64,000 nucleotides of DNA, taken from NCBI RefSeq assembly GCF_030450125.1, contig NZ_CP123923.1, forward strand, positions 1,178,001 through 1,242,000, written 5' to 3'. The stretch comes from Streptomyces sp. WP-1. GTDB taxonomy: Bacteria; Actinomycetota; Actinomycetes; Streptomycetales; Streptomycetaceae. Below the pieces are notes generated by a model. That model was not told the DNA's origin and searched no databases. It saw only the letters and a list, made by a program, of their open reading frames with translations. A program made the translations under genes and the position numbers. Shown here one piece after another: positions 16,743-24,561 of this stretch (the first letter of the stretch is position 1; each line of letters starts with the position of its first letter).

Positions 16743-17278
16743 CCGATCACGTCCTCGACCGCGGCGACGATGCCCGGATAGGCGCCGCAGCGGCACAGGT
16801 TGCCGCTCATGCGCTCGCGGATCTCGGGCCGGTCCAGCGCGACGGGGCGGCCGGAGGGGGCGGCGGGGTCGGTGACGTGGGAGGGGTGGCCGGCAGCGGC
16901 CTCGGCGAGCATGCCGACGGCGGAGCAGAGCTGGCCCGGGGTGCAGTAGCCGCACTGGAAGGCGTCGCGGTCGAGGAAGGCCCGCTGGAGCGGATGCGGT
17001 TCCTCGCCGTCGCCGCCCAGGCCCTCCACGGTGGTGATGTCGGCGCCGTCGAGGGTCACCGCCAGCAGCAGACAGCTGTTGAGCCGCCGCCCGCCGGCCA
17101 GCACGGTGCAGGCCCCGCACTGGCCGTGGTCGCAGCCCTTCTTGGCACCGGTGAGCCCCAGGTCCTCGCGGAGCAGGTCCAGCAGGACGCGGCGGTGGTC
17201 GACGTACAGGGTGTGCGGCTTGCCGTTCACCCTCAGGGTGATCTCCGATGCCGGAGCGGGCGCGTTGTCACTGGTCAT
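16739..17278 (-). CDS. 2Fe-2S subunit of the aldehyde oxidoreductase (PaoA/YagT-like)
   Basis: Small subunit (179 aa) with two 2Fe-2S clusters: the plant-type cluster ligands Cys49, Cys54, Cys57 and Cys69 (CDHGQCGAC, LNSC) and the second helical-domain cluster Cys109, Cys112, Cys162 and Cys164 (CGYC, CRC). It lacks the twin-arginine signal of E. coli PaoA: the N-terminus is MTSDNAPAPASEITL, so the complex is probably cytoplasmic. First gene of the operon; the TetR gene lies 158 bp upstream on the same strand. Confidence 0.92.
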   Translation of the reverse strand: MTSDNAPAPASEITLRVNGKPHTLYVDHRRVLLDLLREDLGLTGAKKGCDHGQCGACTVLAGGRRLNSCLLLAVTLDGADITTVEGLGGDGEEPHPLQRAFLDRDAFQCGYCTPGQLCSAVGMLAEAAAGHPSHVTDPAAPSGRPVALDRPEIRERMSGNLCRCGAYPGIVAAVEDVIG

Positions 17279-17436
17279 GGGCTGTGGGCCTTCCGGACGG
17301 ACCGTGGTGCCGTGCGCTCCGCGTATCCAGGTTCGCGGGGGCTCACACGTGCGGGGGCCTCACCCGGCGTTCCCGGCCCGCCTCGGCACGGGCCGTCGTG
17401 CCGACAAGGTACGCCCGTGACCGGTACAGCCGACGG

Positions 17437-18057
17437 TCACTGATCACCGCTGAGGTAGCGGGTGATCATGGCGACCAGCTCCGACTCCAGCCTGTCGACC
17501 TGCCTGGGATGTGGGGTGGCCATGAGCTTGTGGGTGTTCATCTCGACCGTTCCCACGACGAGTTCCGCGGCCATGTCGAGATCCCGCACGCGGACGTCGG
17601 GGTGACGGGCGAGCACGCCGCGTACCTGGCTCACCCGCGCCTTGCCGTGCCGTTCGATCGCTTCGATCAGTTCACCGGACATGGGCGCTTCCTCGATCAT
17701 GATGCGCAGGAGCTGCGGGTCGTCGCGGTGGTGGTCGATCGCGTCGCGGACCAGGGCGCGCACCGTCTCCTTCAGACTGCCGGGGCTCAGTTCCAGCTCT
17801 TCGGCTCCCTCCCAGGCCCCGCGGTCGATGTGCCGGACCAGCAGCTCGGCCAGGATGGCGTCCTTGTTCGGGAAGTACTGGTAGAGCGAGCCGATGGACA
17901 GGCGGGCGTGCTCGGCGATGCGGTTGGTGGTGCCGGCGGCGTAGCCGTGCTCGGCGAAAACCTGAGCAGCGGCGTCGAGGATGCGCTCCCGGGTGAGTTC
18001 GGCACGTACCTGGCGAGGCTTGCGACGTGGGGCGAGTCGGCGTTCCGAGGCGGTCAT
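17437..18057 (-). CDS. TetR/AcrR family transcriptional regulator
   Basis: Regulator of 206 aa with the N-terminal TetR helix-turn-helix (ILDAAAQVFAEHGYAAGTT and IGSLYQYFPNKDAIL, about residues 25-67) and a helical ligand-binding domain. ATG at 18057. It faces a flavoprotein fusion gene across a 222-bp gap with a perfect inverted repeat, suggesting it represses itself and that gene; it may also affect the downstream molybdenum enzyme operon on the same strand. Confidence 0.9.
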   Translation of the reverse strand: MTASERRLAPRRKPRQVRAELTRERILDAAAQVFAEHGYAAGTTNRIAEHARLSIGSLYQYFPNKDAILAELLVRHIDRGAWEGAEELELSPGSLKETVRALVRDAIDHHRDDPQLLRIMIEEAPMSGELIEAIERHGKARVSQVRGVLARHPDVRVRDLDMAAELVVGTVEMNTHKLMATPHPRQVDRLESELVAMITRYLSGDQ

Positions 18058-18098
18058 CCGTCGGTCCTTCCGGGCAGCGGAAAGCGAGTAGCAAAAAG

Positions 18099-18114
18099 CT
18101 GAGCTTCTGCTCAG
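18099..18114. promoter_or_regulatory. Probable TetR operator
   Basis: Perfect inverted repeat CTGAGC-TTCT-GCTCAG located 42 bp before the TetR start and about 165 bp before the divergent flavoprotein start. The half-site form is common for TetR-type operators, and the surrounding AT-rich bases (AAAAAG, AGAATAGT) suggest overlap with a promoter. Confidence 0.7.
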
Positions 18115-18279
18115 AATAGTGCCATGAGCTGCGGAGATATCCGCGCAAGTGGCCGCCGGATCTGGTCGGCCGACCGCATCCGGCAGCCCCTGGCCGACGA
18201 CCGCGGCTGCCTGGGCGGGACGTCTTCTTCCCCGGCTGCCCGCGACCCGGCCGGTCCGCCCCGGCCGACAAGGAGTCCC

Positions 18280-20481
18280 ATGGAACAGACACACCGGCTG
18301 GAACAGACACACCGGCCCGACTCTGTGCACCGGCTCTCTTCCGCCGAGGAGGTCGAGGCGGTCGTCGGCCGCCCGGCCGCGATGATCACGCGCAAGCAGA
18401 TCAGCGCCCTCGACGCGGGATGCCGCGAGGTCCTGGCCTTCAGCCCGGTCGCGGCCTTCGGGTACCGAGACGCGACCGGCACCGCCCGGACCACCTTCGT
18501 CGGTGGCAGGCCCGGTTTCGCGCGCGTCCACTCCCCGAAGCGGTTCTCCTTCCCCCTCACCGGGCCGGCCGCCGCCCCCGGTCCGGCCTCGCTGTTCTTC
18601 CTGCTGCCCGGTGTGGGCGAGGTGCTGCGCGTCAACGGCACCGCGTCCACCCTCACGAGCGGAGAGACAGCCGTGGACGTCACCGAGGCATACGTGCACT
18701 GCGCACAGGCCGTCATCCGCTCCGGTCTGTGGGAACCGCCCGCACCGCACCGGACGGCGGGACCCGTGGCGGGGGACGGCCCGCTGACCGGCCCCGGCGT
18801 GAGCGATTTCCTGGCCGCCGCGCCGTTCCTGGCCCTGACCACCTGGGACACCGGGAACGGCAGCGACACCAGCCCGCGCGGGGAGCGTCAGGCGGCGGCC
18901 CGCGTCGTGGACGGCCGCACCCTGGTCCTCGCCGACCGCAAGGGCAACAGGCGCGCGGACACCCTGCACAACCTGCTCCAGGACGACCGGCTCTCGCTCG
19001 CCGCGCTCGTCCCCGGCCGCAGCGGCGTGCTGCATCTGCACGGGCGCGCGGCGATCACCGACGACGCCCCGCTCCTGGAGTCGATGGCGCTGCGCGGAGT
19101 GCCACCGCACCTCGCGCTCCTCATCGACGTCGAGTACGCAGAGGTGCGCGCCAACGACGCCGTGGCCCGGGCACGGCTGTGGACGCCGGACGGCCGGACC
19201 GGTCAGGGGGAGGCACCCGACATGATGGCCCTGGGCGGCGCGCACCTGGCCGCCGGGGCGGCCGACTCCGGACGCGTGTCCGGATGGTCGGCCAAGCTCA
19301 TCACCTCCATTCCCGGCGTGAGTCGGCTGATGCGGAAGGCCATCGACCGTGCCTACGTCGCCGGACTGCGCAAGGAGGGCTACGACGACGTCCGGGCCCC
19401 CGTCACCGATCGCCACCGCGAGGTGCCCGCGGAGAAGCCGGCGGACAGCCCGCTGCGGCCCGTGCGCGTCCGCGAGATACGGCAGGAGACACCCACCGCC
19501 CGCACCCTCGTCCTCGAAGACGCCGACGGAACGGCCGAGCCCTTCGATTTCCGCCCCGGACAGTTCTTCACCCTGGTCACGGAGATCGAGGGCCACCCGG
19601 TACGGCGCGCCTACTCGGCCTCCTCGGCCCCCGGTGGCCTCCGACTGGAAGTGACCGTCAAACAGGTGCCGGGCGGGCTCTTCTCCACCCACGCTCACGG
19701 CAGCCTGCGCCCCGGGGACCGCCTCGCGGTACGCGGCCCCTCCGGCACCTTCCACGCACCGGATCGGGCACCCGGACACCTGGTGCTCGTCGCGGCCGGC
19801 AGCGGCATCACGCCTCTGATGAGCATGATCCGAACCCACCTGGCCGATCCCGCGTCGGACGGCGGAATCGACCTTCTCTACAGCAGCCGCAGCCCCGAAG
19901 AGATCATCTTCCGCGACGAGTTGAGCCGTATGGAGAAGGACCATCCCGGCCGGCTGACCGTCACCCACGTCCTCACCTGCCGCGACGGCCGACTCGACGC
20001 CGAGGGCATCCGCCGGTGGGTGACCGGCCTGCCCCCGTCCGACAGCGCACACCATTACGTCTGCGGTCCCAAGGCACTCATGGCCACCGTCCACGACGTC
20101 CTTCAACAGCTCGGCGTACCGGAGGAATTCATCCACCAGGAGCGCTTCACCGGCGGCGCCACCGCTCCCGCCGTCGCCGCACAACCCCAGGAGCTGCGAG
20201 TCGAGAGGAACGGGAGCCTCGTCGGGACCACCGTGGTCGAACCCGGCCAGACCCTGCTCGACGCCGCTCTCACCGCGGGACTGCCCATGCCGTACTCCTG
20301 CACGGTCGGCAACTGCGGCGCGTGCAGGGTGCGCGTACGCGGCGGAGAAGTCACGCGGCCTGAAGGCACCTGCCTCACTCCCGAGCAGAAGGCCGACGGC
20401 CATGTGCTGACATGCGTCAGCTGTCCGCTGTCCAAGGTGACCCTCGACCTCGCCGACCCGGCGGCCCCCGGCCGGAACTGA
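18280..20481 (+). CDS. PNPOx-like / ferredoxin-NADP reductase / 2Fe-2S fusion oxidoreductase
   Basis: Large fusion (733 aa). Residues 40-350 resemble the pyridoxamine-phosphate-oxidase split-barrel fold, apparently twice (the second part includes RKGNRRADTLHNLLQD and GRSGVLHLHGRA). Residues 390-620 are an FAD/NAD(P) reductase: RAYSAS for FAD, GSGITPLMSMIR and YVCGPKALM for pyridine nucleotide. Residues 650-733 are a plant-type 2Fe-2S ferredoxin, CTVGNCGACRVRV plus a distal LTC. It could be a self-sufficient flavin reductase or nitric-oxide/flavohaemoprotein-like detoxifier. ATG at 18280 follows AAGGAG. The N-terminus contains an exact 18-bp tandem duplication. Confidence 0.88.
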   Translation: MEQTHRLEQTHRPDSVHRLSSAEEVEAVVGRPAAMITRKQISALDAGCREVLAFSPVAAFGYRDATGTARTTFVGGRPGFARVHSPKRFSFPLTGPAAAPGPASLFFLLPGVGEVLRVNGTASTLTSGETAVDVTEAYVHCAQAVIRSGLWEPPAPHRTAGPVAGDGPLTGPGVSDFLAAAPFLALTTWDTGNGSDTSPRGERQAAARVVDGRTLVLADRKGNRRADTLHNLLQDDRLSLAALVPGRSGVLHLHGRAAITDDAPLLESMALRGVPPHLALLIDVEYAEVRANDAVARARLWTPDGRTGQGEAPDMMALGGAHLAAGAADSGRVSGWSAKLITSIPGVSRLMRKAIDRAYVAGLRKEGYDDVRAPVTDRHREVPAEKPADSPLRPVRVREIRQETPTARTLVLEDADGTAEPFDFRPGQFFTLVTEIEGHPVRRAYSASSAPGGLRLEVTVKQVPGGLFSTHAHGSLRPGDRLAVRGPSGTFHAPDRAPGHLVLVAAGSGITPLMSMIRTHLADPASDGGIDLLYSSRSPEEIIFRDELSRMEKDHPGRLTVTHVLTCRDGRLDAEGIRRWVTGLPPSDSAHHYVCGPKALMATVHDVLQQLGVPEEFIHQERFTGGATAPAVAAQPQELRVERNGSLVGTTVVEPGQTLLDAALTAGLPMPYSCTVGNCGACRVRVRGGEVTRPEGTCLTPEQKADGHVLTCVSCPLSKVTLDLADPAAPGRN
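18281..18316 (+). repeat. 18-bp tandem duplication at the N-terminus of the fusion oxidoreductase
   Basis: Two adjacent identical copies of TGGAACAGACACACCGGC, encoding the repeated EQTHRL/EQTHRP start of the protein. A perfect in-frame duplication suggests a recent slippage event. Confidence 0.85.
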
Positions 20482-20532
20482 GGGCCGAACTCCGATGGAC
20501 CGCTCACCGTTCACGGGCGGGCGGACGCCGCG

Positions 20533-22443
20533 TCAGACCGCCCCCGCCTCCGCCGTCACGACCGCCGCGTCCCCCGCCCCGGGTCCCTGCGCGAACTGGG
20601 TGCGGTACAGCTCGGCGTACCGTCCGTCCGCCGCCAGCAGTTCCTCGTGCGTGCCCCGTTCCGCGATCCGCCCGGACTCGATGACGAGGATCTGGTCGGC
20701 GGCGCGGACGGTCGACAGGCGGTGGGCGATGACCACCGCGGTGCGGCCCTCCAGAGCCTCGGTGAGGGCCTCCTGGACGGCGGCCTCGGAGGTGTTGTCC
20801 AGGTGGGCGGTGGCCTCGTCGAGGATGACGACACGCTGGCGGGCCAGCAGCAGCCGGGCGATCGTCATCCGCTGGCGCTCGCCGCCGGACAGCCGGTAGC
20901 CGCGCTCGCCGACGACCGTGTCGAGGCCGTCGGGCAAAGACCGTACGACCTCGGCGAGGCGGGCGCGGCCGAGGGCGTCCCACAGTTCCTCGTCGGCGGC
21001 GCCGGGGCGGGCGAGCAGCAGGTTGGCGCGGACGGTGTCGTGGAAGAGGTGGCCGTCCTGGGTGACCATGCCGAGCGTGGCCCGCAGCGAGGCCGCCGTC
21101 ACATCGCGCACGTCCACCCCGCCGACCCGGACGGCGCCCGCGTCGACGTCGTACAGCCGCGGCAGCAGCTGCGCGATGGTGGACTTCCCGGCGCCGGAGG
21201 AGCCGACCAGGGCGATGGTCTGTCCGGGTTCGGCGCGGAAGGAGATGCCGTGCAGGACCTCGGTGCCGCCGCGGGTGTCGAGGGCGGCGACCTCCTCCAG
21301 GGAGGCGAGGGAGACCTGGTCGGCGGCCGGGTAGGCGAAACGGACCGCGTCGAACTCGACGGCCACCGGGCCCTCGGGCACCTCGGTCGCGTCCGGCTTC
21401 TCCTCGATCAGCGGCTTCAGATCCAGCACCTCGAAGACCCGTTCGAAGCTCACGAGGGCGCTCATCACCTCCACCCGAGCCCCGGCCAGCGAGGTGAGCG
21501 GGGCGTAGAGGCGGGTCAGCAGCAGGGCCAGCGAGACGACCGCGCCGGCCTCCAGGGTGCCGCGCAGCGCGAACCAGCCGCCGAGGCCGTAGACGAGGGC
21601 GAGCGCGAGGGCGGAGACCAGGGTGAGGGAGGTGATGAACACCGACTGGGCGGTGGCCGTACGCACCCCGATGTCCCGGACCCGGGACGCGCGGGCGGCG
21701 AACTCCGCGGACTCCTCGTCGGGGCGGCCGAACAGCTTGACCAGGGTGGCGCCGGGCGCGGAGAACCGCTCGGTCATCCGGGTGCCCATGGCCGCGTTCA
21801 GCGCCGCCGCCTCCCGCTGCATCCGGGCCATCCGGCTGCCCATGCGGCGCGCGGGCAGCACGAAGACGGGCAGCAGCACGAGGGCGAGCAGGGTGATCTG
21901 CCAGGACAGGGTGAGCATCACGGCGAGCGTCAGCAGCAGGGTGACCAGGTTGGTCACCACGCCGGAGAGGGTGTTGGCGAAGGCCCGCTGGGCTCCGATC
22001 ACATCGTTGTTGAGCCGGCTGACCAGCGCTCCCGTGCGGGTCCGGGTGAAGAAGGCGACGGGCATCCCCTGCACATGGTCGAACACGGCCGTCCTGAGGT
22101 CGAGGATGAGTCCCTCGCCGAGCGTGGACGACAGGCGCCGGCCGAGGATGCCGAGCCCGGCCTCGGCGAGGGCGACCAGTGCGATCAGCAGCGACAGGCG
22201 GACCACGGTCCCGGAGTCGCGCCCCGACACGATGGCGTCCACGACGTGCCCGGCGAGCACCGGGGTCGCCACGGCGAGCAGGGCGGTCAGGACCCCGAGC
22301 AGGACGAAGCGGATGATCCCGGCGCGGTGCGGGCGGGCGAAGGCGGCGATGCGGCGCAGCGTGACGCGGGCGAAGGGACGGCGCTCGGCCTGCACGTTCA
22401 TCACGCTGTGCAGCTGCGTCCATGCGGTGGTCTCCATGCTCAT
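20533..22443 (-). CDS. ABC exporter, fused membrane and ATPase domains
   Basis: Half-transporter (636 aa) of the MsbA/LmrA-like multidrug or lipid exporter class. The N-terminal part (to about residue 330) has six hydrophobic helices; the ATPase domain shows Walker A GSSGAGKS near 415, the signature LSGGERQRMTIARLL near 525, Walker B VVILDEATAHLDN near 545 and the H-loop VIAHRLSTVRAADQ near 577. It probably works as a homodimer. ATG at 22443 lies 6 bp after a -10 element of a MerR-type promoter, so the mRNA is likely leaderless. Substrate unknown. Confidence 0.93.
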   Translation of the reverse strand: MSMETTAWTQLHSVMNVQAERRPFARVTLRRIAAFARPHRAGIIRFVLLGVLTALLAVATPVLAGHVVDAIVSGRDSGTVVRLSLLIALVALAEAGLGILGRRLSSTLGEGLILDLRTAVFDHVQGMPVAFFTRTRTGALVSRLNNDVIGAQRAFANTLSGVVTNLVTLLLTLAVMLTLSWQITLLALVLLPVFVLPARRMGSRMARMQREAAALNAAMGTRMTERFSAPGATLVKLFGRPDEESAEFAARASRVRDIGVRTATAQSVFITSLTLVSALALALVYGLGGWFALRGTLEAGAVVSLALLLTRLYAPLTSLAGARVEVMSALVSFERVFEVLDLKPLIEEKPDATEVPEGPVAVEFDAVRFAYPAADQVSLASLEEVAALDTRGGTEVLHGISFRAEPGQTIALVGSSGAGKSTIAQLLPRLYDVDAGAVRVGGVDVRDVTAASLRATLGMVTQDGHLFHDTVRANLLLARPGAADEELWDALGRARLAEVVRSLPDGLDTVVGERGYRLSGGERQRMTIARLLLARQRVVILDEATAHLDNTSEAAVQEALTEALEGRTAVVIAHRLSTVRAADQILVIESGRIAERGTHEELLAADGRYAELYRTQFAQGPGAGDAAVVTAEAGAV

Positions 22444-22449
22444 GTGGAG

Positions 22450-22480
22450 AACGTAGAACCTCAAGCTTCGTCGAGGTCAA
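22450..22480 (-). promoter_or_regulatory. MerR/SoxR-type promoter with 19-bp spacer
   Basis: On the minus strand: -35 TTGACC (22480-22475), 19-bp spacer, -10 TACGTT (22455-22450). The spacer contains the imperfect dyad ACCTC...GAGGT (22458-22477), i.e. an 18-bp SoxR-like box CCTCAAGCTTCGTCGAGG on the plus strand. Over-long 19-bp spacers with a dyad in between are the hallmark of MerR-family activation by DNA distortion. The ABC exporter starts right at the predicted start of transcription. Confidence 0.75.
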
Positions 22481-22580
22481 CATCCGGGGGTTTTCACCCG
22501 CTCCGCCGACCACTGCCCTTAAGCCGCCGTCCCCGACGACGCCACCTCCGGTTGGGGCGGCGCCGGGACCCTCTGCGGAT

Positions 22581-23555
22581 GTGACTGCCGTCCCCACTCC
22601 CCCGCTCTCCCGGGTACGACTCCCCCGTCGCGTGCCCGTCCGCCAGGCGCTGTGCCTGCTGCCGCTCGCGCTGGTCGCCGTGGCCGCCGTACGCGACCGC
22701 TCGCTGCTCGCCGCGGGCTTCGGCCAGCTGCGCACCGCCTCCTGGCCCTGGCTGCTCGCGGCGGCCGGTGCCACCTGTCTGACCTGGGTGGCGGCGGCCG
22801 TCACCCGGCAGGGCGCGGTGGTCCAGGCGCTGCCCAAGGGCCGGTTGCTGGCCACCCAGTTCGCGGCGGCCTCGGCCAACCATCTGCTGCCCACCGGGCT
22901 CGGCGCGGGCGCGGTGAACCTGCGCTTCATGACCGTGTGCGGGGTGCCGCCGGCCCGTTCCTCGGCGGCGCTCGCCCTGTATCTGCTCGCGGAGAGCACG
23001 GGCCGGCTCGGTCTGCTGGCCGTGCTGCTGCTCGCCTTCCCGGACGCGCTGCGGCTCGGCCCGCTGCTGCCGCACGGCTCGGCCCCGCCGCTGCTGCTGG
23101 GCGCGGCCGGGCTGCTGGTGGCCGCGGTGGCCGCCGGGGCGCTGGTACGACCGCTGCGCGTCCGGGCCGCCGCGTTCGTACGGGACGCCGTGGGCGAGGC
23201 GCGCTCCGTGCACACCCGGCCGGTCCGTGCCCTGGCCCTGTGGGGCGGTTCGCTGGCCTTCCCCGCGCTCCAGGCGGCCGGGCTCGCCGCGGTCGGCCGG
23301 GCGCTGCGACTGCCGGTGCCGCCCGCCCATATGGCGCTCGCCTATCTCGCGGCGACGGTCGCGGTGGCCCTGGTGCCCACCCCGGGCGGGCTCGGTTCGG
23401 TGGAGGCGGCGCTGATCGTGGCCCTGGTCGCGGTCGGCGGTCCGGGGGCACCGGCCACGGCGGTGGTACTGGCCTACCGGATCATCACGGTCTGGGCGCC
23501 GCTGCTGCCGGGGGCGCTGACGCTGGGGGCGCTGGTGCGGCTGAAGGTCATCTGA
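22581..23555 (+). CDS. Integral membrane protein, lysylphosphatidylglycerol synthase TM-domain (UPF0104) family
   Basis: Membrane protein (324 aa from GTG 22581) with about eight hydrophobic helices and the family signature VPTPGGLGSVEAAL near residue 272. It resembles the flippase-like transmembrane region of MprF but lacks the soluble aminoacyl-transferase domain. The function of such stand-alone proteins is mostly unknown; transport or flipping of a lipid-linked compound is inferred. No strong ribosome binding site was found and the start is uncertain; an upstream in-frame extension of 53 codons overlaps the MerR-type promoter region. Confidence 0.78.
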   Translation: MTAVPTPPLSRVRLPRRVPVRQALCLLPLALVAVAAVRDRSLLAAGFGQLRTASWPWLLAAAGATCLTWVAAAVTRQGAVVQALPKGRLLATQFAAASANHLLPTGLGAGAVNLRFMTVCGVPPARSSAALALYLLAESTGRLGLLAVLLLAFPDALRLGPLLPHGSAPPLLLGAAGLLVAAVAAGALVRPLRVRAAAFVRDAVGEARSVHTRPVRALALWGGSLAFPALQAAGLAAVGRALRLPVPPAHMALAYLAATVAVALVPTPGGLGSVEAALIVALVAVGGPGAPATAVVLAYRIITVWAPLLPGALTLGALVRLKVI

Positions 23556-23598
23556 GGCAGAGTGGCCCTCCCAGCCGCCTGGAGAGGGAGAACCCGCC

Positions 23599-24357
23599 GT
23601 GCCGGTCCGTGTGGAGCGCGAGGAGTACGTCACCACCGTCGTCCTGTCCCGGCCCGCGGCCCGCAATGCCGTGGACGGTCCGACGGCGGCCGGACTCGTC
23701 GCCGCGTTCCGCGAGTTCGAGGGGGACGAGAACGCCCGGGTGGCGGTGCTGTGGGGCGAGGGCGGCACGTTCTGCGCGGGCGCAGATCTGAAGGCGATCG
23801 GCACCGAGCGGGGCAACCGGGTGGCCGAGGACGGCGACGGGCCGATGGGTCCGACCCGGCTGCGGCTGTCCAAGCCGGTGATCGCGGCCGTCGCCGGGCA
23901 CGCGGTGGCGGGCGGCCTGGAGCTGGCCCTGTGGTGCGATCTGCGGGTGGCCGAGGAGGACGCGGTGTTCGGCGTGTTCTGCCGCCGCTGGGGGGTGCCG
24001 CTGATCGACGGCGGGACCGTACGACTGCCCCGGCTGATCGGGACGAGCCGGGCCATGGACCTGATCCTGACCGGCCGTCCGGTGGCGGCGCCGGAGGCGT
24101 ACGCGATGGGGCTCGCCAACCGCGTGGTGCCGACCGGCACCGCCCGCGCGGAGGCGGAGGCGCTGGCCGCGGAGATCGCCCGGTTCCCGCAGGCGTGCCT
24201 GCGCAGCGACCGCGCCTCGGTCCTCGACCAGGAGGGCCTGCCGGAGGAGGCGGCGCTGCTCGGTGAACTCCGCCATGGGGCGGGCGTGCTGGCGCAGAGC
24301 GCGGAGGGCGCCGCCCGGTTCGCCTCGGGGGCGGGGCGGCACGGCTCGTTCAGCTGA
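23599..24357 (+). CDS. Enoyl-CoA hydratase/isomerase family protein
   Basis: Crotonase-fold protein (252 aa). The oxyanion-hole stretches GTFCAGADLKAIG near residue 56 and AGHAVAGGLELALWCDLRVA near 96 are intact. The position usually holding one catalytic Glu is VFGVFCRRWGVPLIDGGT, a form seen in a subset of actinobacterial crotonases, so hydratase activity is not certain. GTG start at 23599 follows GGAGAGGGAGAA. It lies 43 bp after the membrane protein gene and may be co-transcribed. Substrate unknown. Confidence 0.88.
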   Translation: MPVRVEREEYVTTVVLSRPAARNAVDGPTAAGLVAAFREFEGDENARVAVLWGEGGTFCAGADLKAIGTERGNRVAEDGDGPMGPTRLRLSKPVIAAVAGHAVAGGLELALWCDLRVAEEDAVFGVFCRRWGVPLIDGGTVRLPRLIGTSRAMDLILTGRPVAAPEAYAMGLANRVVPTGTARAEAEALAAEIARFPQACLRSDRASVLDQEGLPEEAALLGELRHGAGVLAQSAEGAARFASGAGRHGSFS

Positions 24358-24363
24358 ACGCAC

Positions 24364-24560
24364 CGCGCACGAGCACGAGTACGCCGCATGCGAGTACGCC
24401 ACGTGCGAGAGCAGCGGATGCGAGTGCGTCGCCCGCGGGTGCAGCGTGTGCGTGTGCAGCGTGTACGGGTGCAGCGTGTACGGGCACACCGCGTACAAGC
24501 ACGCCTCGTACGCGCGCAGTTCATCCGCCCACGCCTCATTCGAGCACCCCCCTCACGGTC
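24364..24560. repeat. Degenerate 15-bp tandem repeat array (minisatellite)
   Basis: About 13 imperfect units of 15 bp fill the gap between the convergent crotonase and HEAT-repeat genes. The clearest units are GTGCAGCGTGTGCGT, GTGCAGCGTGTACGG and GTGCAGCGTGTACGG in a row near 24438-24482. Flanking units drift (GCACGAGTACGCC-like, GCACACCGCGTACAA). Every frame gives a five-residue periodicity, which is a consequence of the unit length, and no start site supports translation. Confidence 0.85.
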
Positions 24561-24561
24561 G

